Source: Streptomyces yatensis
GTDB lineage: Bacteria > Actinomycetota > Actinomycetes > Streptomycetales > Streptomycetaceae
Direction: 5' to 3'
Assembly: GCF_018069625.1 (NCBI RefSeq)
Contig: NZ_CP072941.1
Span: 9,734,001-9,798,000 of the forward strand
Length of the DNA stretch: 64,000 nt
The notes under the pieces: generated by a model
The model's database searches: none
Told to the model about the DNA's origin: nothing
Seen by the model: the letters and a program-made list of their open reading frames with translations, nothing else
Program-made: the position numbers and the translations under genes
Shown here: piece by piece, positions 36,937-44,243 of the stretch
Numbering within the stretch: position 1 is the stretch's first letter
Layout of the letters: each line of letters opens with the position of its first letter

Positions 36937-37923
36937 TTGTCCAGACTCGCCGTCGCCATGACCCCCCAGCGTGCCGCCGATGTGATCAGCGCCGAGGCCC
37001 GGCAGCTGATCGAGGAACGTTACGAAGTGACCTGGGCCGATGAGCCGCTGACCGAGGAGGTGGTGGCCCGGCTCGCCGCGGGCAGTGACGTACTGCTGAC
37101 CAGCTGGGGCACGCCCCATCTGGACCGGGCGATCTGGTCCGGCGGCGGTGGCCCCCGGGTGGTGGCGCACGCCGCCGGGACGGTGAAGAAGCTCATCGAT
37201 CGCGAGGTGCTCGACCAGGGCGTCACGGTCTTCTCGGCCGCCGGGCGGATCGCCTGGTCCGTGGGGGAGTACTGCCTGGCGGCGATGCTCACCCTGGCCC
37301 GGCGGCTGCCTCTGTTCGACACCGCCATCCGGGCCGGCGGCTGGAAGCAGAGCGGTTTCCGGGGCGGGGAACTCACCGGCCACCGGGTGGGCATCCTCGG
37401 CGCGAGCTCCACGGCCCGCGCCCTGATCACCCTGCTCCGGCCGTTCGGCTGCGAGGTGCTGGTCTACGACCCGTATCTGGACGAGGAGCGGGCCACCGCG
37501 CTGGGGGTACGGACCGCCACGCTCGAGGAGGCGCTCGGCTGCCCGTTCGTCTCCGTCCACGTCCCCGATGTCGCCGAGACCCGTGGCCTGGTGAGCGCCC
37601 GGCTCATCGAGCGGATCCCGGACCACGCCGTGGTCGTCAACTCCGCGCGGGGACCGGCCGTCGACCAGGGCGCGCTCCTCGAACAGGTGCTGGCGGGGCG
37701 GCTGTTCGCCGCGCTGGACGTCTTCGACCCCGAGCCGCCGCAGCTCGCCGAGTCCGTGCTGAGCTGCCCGAATCTGCTGCTCACCCCGCATATCGCCGGG
37801 GACACCGTGGACGGGCATCTGGCGCTGGCCGGCCATGTGCTGGCGGATGTCGCCGACTGGCTGGACAAGGGCGTCCGCGGTGCCAGTTTCGTCGACCCCG
37901 CCTCCTGGCCCATCGCCGCCTGA
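36937..37923 (+). CDS. D-isomer-specific 2-hydroxyacid dehydrogenase
   Basis: A 328-residue NAD-dependent dehydrogenase that interconverts 2-hydroxyacids and 2-oxoacids. The family layout is clear: cofactor strand VGILGASSTARAL, VLVYDPYL, substrate Arg in VVNSARGPAVDQ, DVFDPEP where Glu is usual, and catalytic His in LTPHIAGDT. The GxGxxG loop is degenerate (GASSTA). TTG start with GAGGAG five bases upstream. It is the first gene of a sugar or sugar-acid operon under a divergent LysR. The substrate is probably a product of the enolase-superfamily enzyme downstream (inference). Confidence 0.88.
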   Translation: MSRLAVAMTPQRAADVISAEARQLIEERYEVTWADEPLTEEVVARLAAGSDVLLTSWGTPHLDRAIWSGGGGPRVVAHAAGTVKKLIDREVLDQGVTVFSAAGRIAWSVGEYCLAAMLTLARRLPLFDTAIRAGGWKQSGFRGGELTGHRVGILGASSTARALITLLRPFGCEVLVYDPYLDEERATALGVRTATLEEALGCPFVSVHVPDVAETRGLVSARLIERIPDHAVVVNSARGPAVDQGALLEQVLAGRLFAALDVFDPEPPQLAESVLSCPNLLLTPHIAGDTVDGHLALAGHVLADVADWLDKGVRGASFVDPASWPIAA

Positions 37924-37987
37924 GCCACCTCCGCGCTCCGTACCCGGCCGTTCGCGTCATCGACCTTTTGGACAGGAGTCACTCACC

Positions 37988-39118
37988 ATGTCGCGTATCA
38001 CGGCGGTCGAGGTCTTCCCCGTGGCCGTGCCGTTCGCCCGGCGGTTCGTGCTGGGCAGCGGCGCCGTCGGCGCCCCCGATCAGGCGGGAGCGGTCGTCTT
38101 CGTCAAGCTGACCACCGAGGACGGGGTCGTCGGCTGGGGCGAACAGCGGGCCCTGCCCAGCTGGAGCTACGAGACCGCCGAGACGATCGCCGTGGTCATC
38201 CAGCGCCATCTGGCCCCCATTCTGCTCGAACTCACCCCGTTCGACGTGGAGTTGTTCCACGCCCGGGCGAGCCGTCGGCTGAGCCCGGCGGTGTCCAACG
38301 GCTTTCCGTTCGCCCGGGCCGCGGTCGACATCGCCCTGCACGACGCGGCCGGCAAACTGGCCGGGCTGCCCGTCCACGCCCTGCTGGGCGGCAAGCTCCG
38401 GGACACGGTTCCGCTCTGCTCGGCCATCGGCGTGGGCGAACCCTCCGCCGTCCGCGAGCACGCGCTCCAGTCCTCGGACTACACCGCCTACAAGGTGAAG
38501 ATCGGCGGCGATCCCGTGGCGGACACCGCGGCCATCACCGCGGTCGCGGAGGTCTCCGCCGGCAAACCCCTGTGGCTGGACGCCAATCAGTCCTACCGGC
38601 CGACCGCCCTGACCCGGCTGATGGACGCGGTACGCGAGGTGCCGCACCTCCACTGCGTGGAACAGCCGGTGCCGGGCACCGACACCCTCGCCCTGCGCCG
38701 GGTGCGGGATCTGATCGGCCTGCCGGTCGCCATCGACGAGGGCAGCTTCACCGCCCAGGACCTGGCCCGCACACTGCGCCTGGACGCCGCCGATCTGGTG
38801 GTCGTCAAGATCTGCAAGTCCGGCGGACTGCGCAACGCCCTGAAGACCGCCCAGGTGGCGCTGGCGGGCGGGCTGGAGGTGCTGGCCAGTGGGCTGACCG
38901 ACTGCGGGATCGGCTTCGCCGCCGCCCTGCACCTCTTCAGTCAGCTGGAACTGGCCCTGCCCGCCGAGCTGAACGGACCGGAGCTGCTGGCCGATCTCTA
39001 TGTGGCGAACTTGGACATCGTCGCGGCCACCGCCACCGTCCCCTCCGGCCCCGGCCTCGGTGTCGAGGTCGACGAGGAACGCATCCGCGCCGAATCCCTG
39101 GACCTGGCCCTTCTCTGA
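37988..39118 (+). CDS. Enolase-superfamily enzyme, muconate-lactonizing (MLE) subgroup
   Basis: A 376-residue TIM-barrel enzyme. Catalytic pattern: K-x-K in TAYKVKIGGDP, metal ligands in LWLDANQSY, HCVEQP and VAIDEGSF, and the opposing Lys in VVVKICKSGGL. Two facing lysines define the MLE subgroup (cycloisomerases, dipeptide epimerases, some sugar-acid lactone cycloisomerases), unlike the two dehydratases at 28-32 kb. Sharing an operon with sugar ABC genes and a 2-hydroxyacid dehydrogenase points to a sugar acid or lactone substrate. The exact reaction cannot be told. AGGAG precedes the ATG. Confidence 0.85.
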   Translation: MSRITAVEVFPVAVPFARRFVLGSGAVGAPDQAGAVVFVKLTTEDGVVGWGEQRALPSWSYETAETIAVVIQRHLAPILLELTPFDVELFHARASRRLSPAVSNGFPFARAAVDIALHDAAGKLAGLPVHALLGGKLRDTVPLCSAIGVGEPSAVREHALQSSDYTAYKVKIGGDPVADTAAITAVAEVSAGKPLWLDANQSYRPTALTRLMDAVREVPHLHCVEQPVPGTDTLALRRVRDLIGLPVAIDEGSFTAQDLARTLRLDAADLVVVKICKSGGLRNALKTAQVALAGGLEVLASGLTDCGIGFAAALHLFSQLELALPAELNGPELLADLYVANLDIVAATATVPSGPGLGVEVDEERIRAESLDLALL

Positions 39119-39156
39119 ACCCGGCCGCACCCCGAACCAGCAGCGAGGAGACGACG

Positions 39157-40470
39157 ATGTCTTCCAGCCTTTCCCGGCGTGCCCTGCTCAAGGGGGCGGC
39201 CCTCGGCGGGCTCGCCACCACGGGAGCCCTCAGCGGCTGCTCCTCGGGCCCGCCGCCCGGCACGGCCACCTGGTCCATGTGGTCCAGCAGCCCCGAGGAG
39301 CAGCGGGTCTGGACCGACTTCGGGCATTACGTCGAGCGGCGGATGCACATCAGATCGGCCTCGACACTCACCCCCTCCGACGGCTACCCCACCAAACTCG
39401 ACCTGCAGCTCGTCAGCGGAACGGCAAGCATGGTCACCGCCCTGAACGGCTGGCTGATCCCCACCTACGCCTCACGCGGCGCACACCGGCCGCTCGACGA
39501 CCTCATCGCCGCCGACCCCGACTTCGACCCGGACGACTTCTACCCCGCCATCCGGTCCATCTCCTCGTTCGCCGGCCACACCTACGCCATCGGCTTCGAC
39601 GTGGCGCCGACCGTGCTCTACTACAACAAGACGCTGCTGGAGCGGAACGGCGTCGATCCGCCCTCCCCGACCGAGCCCATGAGCTGGGACACCTTCCGGC
39701 GGCTGGCCATCGAGCTGAGCAAGCGGAAGGGCCAGTACGGCTTCACCTGCTCGCCGACCATCGACGACCTGGTGTCCTGGATCTACTGCGCCGGTGGCAA
39801 TGTCGTCGACGGGGACCGTGACACCAGCCCCCTGGACGCCCCCGAGGCCATGCAGGCCATCCACTACGTCGTCGACCTGTTCACCAAGGACCGGGCCACC
39901 CCGCCGATCGACAACCTGGTCACCCAGAACGCCTCCGGCGCCGCCCTGGCCAACTTCCTCCAGGGCAACGTGGCCTTCATGCAGAACGGCCCCTGGCAGG
40001 TGCTCAACGTCCGCAAGGCGTCCTTCGAATGGGACATCGTCCCCTTCCCCGCGGGCCCGGCGGGAAGCAAGCCGCGGGTGTCGGGCTCCAGCTTCGCCAT
40101 CCCCTCCGGGGTCAAAGGCGACGATCTCGACCTGGCGTGGCGGCTGCTGAAGACCCTCACCAGCACGGGGGCGCTGGACATCTACGCACGGGCCGGGCGC
40201 AACAACCCGGCGCGGCTCTCGGCCGCGAGCGCCTTCGAACCGCCGCCCGAAAACCTCGGCATCGTCCAGCGGATCCTCAAGGGCGAGGTCGCCGGTGGCC
40301 ATCCCTTCGACGTCACCACCAACTGGAACCGCGTCCGGCTGCTGCTGGCCCAGGACCTGCCCCGGGCCTTCCTCGGCCAAAAGAGCGCCGGCGACACGAT
40401 CGACGGTGTCATGCCACGGCTGAACGCCCTGATGCGCCAGCACCGGGACGCCGTCCGCCAGGCCACCTGA
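39157..40470 (+). CDS. ABC sugar transporter, substrate-binding lipoprotein
   Basis: A 437-residue extracellular binding protein of the CUT1 type. The N-terminus has a twin-arginine motif (SRRALLKG) and a lipobox LSGC at about residues 26-29, so it is probably Tat-exported and lipid-anchored. The pattern (FDVAPTVLYYNKTLLERNGV, NVAFMQNGPWQV, SGSSFAIPSG) is typical of sugar binders. ATG at 39157 follows GAGGAG; the frame continues upstream but only as overlap with the previous gene. The two permease genes follow directly. Confidence 0.93.
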   Translation: MSSSLSRRALLKGAALGGLATTGALSGCSSGPPPGTATWSMWSSSPEEQRVWTDFGHYVERRMHIRSASTLTPSDGYPTKLDLQLVSGTASMVTALNGWLIPTYASRGAHRPLDDLIAADPDFDPDDFYPAIRSISSFAGHTYAIGFDVAPTVLYYNKTLLERNGVDPPSPTEPMSWDTFRRLAIELSKRKGQYGFTCSPTIDDLVSWIYCAGGNVVDGDRDTSPLDAPEAMQAIHYVVDLFTKDRATPPIDNLVTQNASGAALANFLQGNVAFMQNGPWQVLNVRKASFEWDIVPFPAGPAGSKPRVSGSSFAIPSGVKGDDLDLAWRLLKTLTSTGALDIYARAGRNNPARLSAASAFEPPPENLGIVQRILKGEVAGGHPFDVTTNWNRVRLLLAQDLPRAFLGQKSAGDTIDGVMPRLNALMRQHRDAVRQAT

Positions 40471-40482
40471 GGGAGGATCACC

Positions 40483-41436
40483 ATGGCTGCCCCCACCCAC
40501 ACCGCGGCGACCGCCGCCCCACGGCGAACACCGCATGGCCCGCTGCGTGGCCCCCGGCCCCGGCGGCACGGCTCGGAGACGCTCGCCGCCTGGCTGTTCC
40601 TCCTGCCCAGCCTGGCCGGATTCCTGGTCTTCACCGCCGGACCGGTCATCGCGGCCGGGGTGATCTCACTGCTGGACTGGAATCTGTTCAGCCCGCCCCG
40701 CTTCATCGGACTGGACAACTTCGCCCGGCTCGGACCGGACGACACCTTCTGGTCGGCGCTCGGCAACACCGCGTACTTCACCTTCGTCAGTGTGCCGCTG
40801 ACCCTGCTGGTCAGCCTGGGACTGGCGCTGCTGCTCAACCAGGGGCTGCGGCGCATGGCGGTGTTCCGGTCGCTGCTTCTGCTGCCCTACGCGACGATCA
40901 CCGTGGCGGTGGCCTTCGTCTGGGTCTGGCTCTACATTCCGCACGACGGGCTGGTCAACGCGGTGCTCGGCGTCTTCGGCATCGACGGGCCGGCCTGGCT
41001 GATCTCGGACGACTGGGCCATGCCCGCCCTGATCGTGATGAGTGTCTGGAAGAGCTTCGGCTTCGGCATGGTGATCTTCCTCGCCGGGCTGCAGGCCATT
41101 CCGCAACAGCTCTACGAGGCGGCCAAGGTGGACGGGGCCTCGCCCTGGCGGACCTTCCGCGAGGTGACACTGCCCCTGCTGTCGCCCTCGGTGTTCTTCA
41201 CCGTCGTCACCTCCATCATCGGCTCCTTCCAGGTCTTCGACCAGGCCCTGGTGATGACGGACGGCGGGCCGGGAACCAGCACCACCACGCTCGTGATGTA
41301 CATCTACCGGACCGGATTCGAGAACTACGAGCAGGGCTACGCGGCCGCGCAATCGATGGTGCTGTTCGCGTTCATCGTGGTCATCACCGCGGCGCAGTTC
41401 CTGCTCCAGCGGAGGCTGGTGCACTATGACCTCTGA
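40483..41436 (+). CDS. ABC sugar transporter permease (MalF/UgpA type)
   Basis: A 317-residue permease with six predicted helices. The EAA loop reads YEAAKVDGASPWRTFREVTLPLL, which docks the ATPase. It starts 12 bp after the binding protein and overlaps the next permease by 11 bp. No ATP-binding subunit is encoded in the operon; in Streptomyces CUT1 systems the shared ATPase MsiK, encoded elsewhere, usually serves. Confidence 0.94.
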   Translation: MAAPTHTAATAAPRRTPHGPLRGPRPRRHGSETLAAWLFLLPSLAGFLVFTAGPVIAAGVISLLDWNLFSPPRFIGLDNFARLGPDDTFWSALGNTAYFTFVSVPLTLLVSLGLALLLNQGLRRMAVFRSLLLLPYATITVAVAFVWVWLYIPHDGLVNAVLGVFGIDGPAWLISDDWAMPALIVMSVWKSFGFGMVIFLAGLQAIPQQLYEAAKVDGASPWRTFREVTLPLLSPSVFFTVVTSIIGSFQVFDQALVMTDGGPGTSTTTLVMYIYRTGFENYEQGYAAAQSMVLFAFIVVITAAQFLLQRRLVHYDL

Positions 41437-42286
41437 CGTTCCCGCGCTCGCGGCGCTGCGCCGCTCGCCCGTGGCGGCCCGGCGGCTGCTGGTGTTCACC
41501 TGTTTCCTGGTCACCGCGGTCACCCTCACCCCCATCGTGATGATGGTGCTGGTGGCCTTCCAGTCCGACACCGAGTCGATGGCGGCGCGGCCGTCGCTGT
41601 GGCCCGGCAGCTGGCATCCGGAGAACATCGGCCGCGCCTTCGACCTCGTCCCCCTGGGCCGCTATCTGCTGAACACCATCATCTTCGCCGGCGGTACGGC
41701 GCTCCTGGAGACGGCCACCGCGGCACTGGCCGCGTACGCCTTCGCCCGGCTCCGCTTCCGCGGCCGCGGCCTGCTGTTCGGCGTATACCTGACCACCTTG
41801 ATGATCCCCTCGCAGGTCACGCTGATCCCGCAGTTCATCCTGGTGGCGAAGATGCACGGGGTGGACACCTGGCCCGGGATGATCCTTCCACACGCCTTCA
41901 CCGCGCTCGGGGTGTTCCTGCTCCGCCAGTTCTTCCTGGGCGTCCCCCGCGACTACGAGGAGGCGGCCCGCCTGGACGGGGCGAACCGCTGGCAGACCTT
42001 CATCCGGATCATCATCCCGCTCGCCGTCCCGGCCATCGCCACCCTCGCGGTGTTCAAGTTCATCAGCCAGTGGAACAACCTGCTCTGGCCGCTGGTGATC
42101 TCCAACAGCGACTCCACCAGGACCGCGGCGGTCGGCCTCCAGGTGTTCCAGTCCACCAATGGCACCCAGTGGAATCTGCTGCTGATGGCGGCCGCCATCA
42201 CCACCGTGCCGCTCATCGTGCTCTTCTTCCTCACCCAGCGCTGGTTCGTCAAAGGCATCACCATGAGCGGGCTCGGAGGCCGCTGA
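41426..42286 (+). CDS. ABC sugar transporter permease (MalG/UgpE type)
   Basis: A 286-residue inner-membrane permease with about six helices. The EAA motif is YEEAARLDGANRWQTFIRIIIP, and the C-terminus QRWFVKGITMSGLGGR is typical. It is translationally coupled to the upstream permease through an 11-bp overlap and followed within 5 bp by the TIM-barrel gene. Confidence 0.94.
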   Translation: MTSDVPALAALRRSPVAARRLLVFTCFLVTAVTLTPIVMMVLVAFQSDTESMAARPSLWPGSWHPENIGRAFDLVPLGRYLLNTIIFAGGTALLETATAALAAYAFARLRFRGRGLLFGVYLTTLMIPSQVTLIPQFILVAKMHGVDTWPGMILPHAFTALGVFLLRQFFLGVPRDYEEAARLDGANRWQTFIRIIIPLAVPAIATLAVFKFISQWNNLLWPLVISNSDSTRTAAVGLQVFQSTNGTQWNLLLMAAAITTVPLIVLFFLTQRWFVKGITMSGLGGR

Positions 42287-42290
42287 CACC

Positions 42291-43091
42291 ATGACATTTC
42301 TCTGGTCCGTCTTCACCAAACCGTGGTCCGCACTGCCGGCCGACTCCCTGGGCCCGCTGATCTCCGGCCTCGGTTTCGCCGGCGCCGAGATCCCGGTCCG
42401 GGACACCGCCCATGTCACCCCGGCCGAAGCCGGACGGCTGCTGCCGGAGTTCACCGCGCGGCTGCGGGCCGAGGGCGTCGAGGTGATCAGCGTGGCCGGC
42501 GATCTCCGCGAGCCCGTCTTCGCGGCCTGCCGGGAGGCCGGTGTGCCGATGATCCGGGTCATGGCCGAGCTGGGCCCCGACGGCTATGCCGCCTCGGTCC
42601 GCCGCGTACGGAAGCGGCTGGAGGACGCGGTGCCCCTCGCGGAGCGGTACGGCGTCCAGGTCGGGGTGCAGCCGCACCACGGCCGCTATGTGTCCTCCGC
42701 GCTGGGGGTGATGGACCTCCTCGACGGCCTTCCGGTTCAGCACTTCCGGGTGATCTGGGACGCCGCCCACGACGCGCTGGCGGGCGACGATCCACGGGTC
42801 ACCCTGCCCCTGGTCGCCGAGCGGCTCGGCATCGTCAACCTCAAGAACGTCATCCACGTGCGCACCGAACCGGCCGCCGGAGCCGTCGGCGGCCACTGGA
42901 AACCGTGGTTCGTGCCGGGCCCCGACGGGCTGGCCGACTGGTCGGCGGCGCTCGGCCAGTTGGCGGAGCTCGGCTATACGGGCCCGGTGTGCCTGTCCGG
43001 GCAGTACTCCGACTCCGGCGTCCCGGTCGAGGAACGCCTGGTGGCCGATCTGGCGGCGGCACGCGAGGCGGCGGGCGCCGCGGCCGTCTGA
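42291..43091 (+). CDS. Sugar phosphate isomerase/epimerase-like TIM barrel
   Basis: A 266-residue protein of the xylose-isomerase-like (AP endonuclease 2) fold. Likely metal-site residues lie in VGVQPHHGRYVSS, FRVIWDAAHDAL, IVNLKNVIHV and YTGPVCLSGQYS. Some positions normally Glu/His/Asp (for example E in the final strand) are not conserved, so the reaction is uncertain: isomerization, epimerization or dehydration of a sugar derivative. It is the last gene of the LysR-controlled operon, before a bidirectional terminator. Confidence 0.8.
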   Translation: MTFLWSVFTKPWSALPADSLGPLISGLGFAGAEIPVRDTAHVTPAEAGRLLPEFTARLRAEGVEVISVAGDLREPVFAACREAGVPMIRVMAELGPDGYAASVRRVRKRLEDAVPLAERYGVQVGVQPHHGRYVSSALGVMDLLDGLPVQHFRVIWDAAHDALAGDDPRVTLPLVAERLGIVNLKNVIHVRTEPAAGAVGGHWKPWFVPGPDGLADWSAALGQLAELGYTGPVCLSGQYSDSGVPVEERLVADLAAAREAAGAAAV

Positions 43092-43107
43092 CCGGGCGCC
43101 CCGCTCA

Positions 43108-43148
43108 CCGGGGGGAGCGGGAGAACCCCGCGCCCCCGCTCCCCCCGG
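43108..43148. terminator. Bidirectional terminator
   Basis: A perfect 14-bp inverted repeat (43108-43121 with 43135-43148) and 13-base loop, between the convergent isomerase and beta-helix genes. Confidence 0.8.
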
Positions 43149-43166
43149 CCCTCCTCCCAGAGGCTC

Positions 43167-44114
43167 CTACGGCAGACCACCCGGCTCGGGGCCCCGGTAG
43201 CCCGCCCTGGACGAATCGTCGATGCCCACCTCGTAGCGGATACCGGAGTGGAGGGTGTTGCCGTCGACCCGGGCGCCGGTCGAGTGGTGGGCGAGGCCGA
43301 TGGCGTGATCGGTGGGGGCGGCGAACACATTGCCGGTGATGGTGGCGTTCTGCACGTCCTCGAACATCAGGGCCTGGGAGGCGCGCAGCGTCTCGCAGTG
43401 GTTGCCCCGGATGGTGAAGTCGGCGGTGGTGCCCCGGCCGTCGCCCTCGCCGTCGTTCGGGCCCTCGGCCATCAGACACATGTTGTCCACCTTCTCGCAG
43501 CGGTTGTTCTCGATGCGGACCCGGTGGCTGGGCGGGGTGTCGCTGGCGAAGGTCTGCATGCAGTCGGCGTGCCGGCCGTGGCTGTTGTCGGTGTCGCGGA
43601 CGGTGTTGTGCGCGATGGTCAGATCGTCGCCGAAGAACCGGATACCGTCACCGTCCCCGCCCCGCGGGCCGATCACGGTGTTGTTCCGCACGGTGACGCG
43701 GTGGCCGGTCAGCTCGATCCCGGGCGCCTCCGGGCGGACGGCCCGGAACCCCTCGACGATCACATCGTCGGCCTCGATGGTGACGCCGTCCACCGCGTCA
43801 CCGCCCCCGGCGTAGGTGATCGGGTGCTCCCGGCTTCCGCCCCTGGTGATGACCAGCCGCCGCCGGGACAGATCGCCGTCGAAGCAGACGGTGTCCCCCG
43901 GCCTCGCCCGGCGCGCCGCCTCCCGCGGGGTGGCGGCGTGCAGGGTGCAGGGCGCGGCCCCCCGCACGGCGGCGGGCGCCCCCGTCGGCGCGCCGGTGCC
44001 CGCGCCGCCGTCCGCGCCCCGATCCCGGGGCCACGACGGACTCGTCAGGGCGGCCAGGAGGGCGAGGACCGAGACGGCGAGGAAGCCGAGGACGATTCTC
44101 CATGTGATCCGCAT
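43167..44114 (-). CDS. Right-handed parallel beta-helix protein, membrane-anchored or secreted
   Basis: A 315-residue protein. Residues about 5-25 are a signal or anchor segment, then an Ala/Gly/Pro linker, then a beta-helix of repeated rungs (VTIEADDVIVEGFRAV, HRVTVRNNTVIGP, DDLTIAHNTVRDT, HRVRIENNRCEKV, ATITGNVFAAP, ARVDGNTLHS). This fold is shared by pectate lyases and other polysaccharide lyases or epimerases, but no catalytic triad can be assigned. It is likely a secreted polysaccharide-active protein. ATG at 44114 has only a weak ribosome site. Confidence 0.75.
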   Translation of the reverse strand: MRITWRIVLGFLAVSVLALLAALTSPSWPRDRGADGGAGTGAPTGAPAAVRGAAPCTLHAATPREAARRARPGDTVCFDGDLSRRRLVITRGGSREHPITYAGGGDAVDGVTIEADDVIVEGFRAVRPEAPGIELTGHRVTVRNNTVIGPRGGDGDGIRFFGDDLTIAHNTVRDTDNSHGRHADCMQTFASDTPPSHRVRIENNRCEKVDNMCLMAEGPNDGEGDGRGTTADFTIRGNHCETLRASQALMFEDVQNATITGNVFAAPTDHAIGLAHHSTGARVDGNTLHSGIRYEVGIDDSSRAGYRGPEPGGLP

Positions 44115-44243
44115 GGCGGGAACCGTAGACCCGGGTCCCGGGGACCGGTCCCGATGCCACCCGCCCCTCGCCGCCCTCCGGTTCACTCCACCGTCACCGT
44201 GCGCCCTTAAGTTCACACCGACACACGGAAGGGCGTGATCCCG

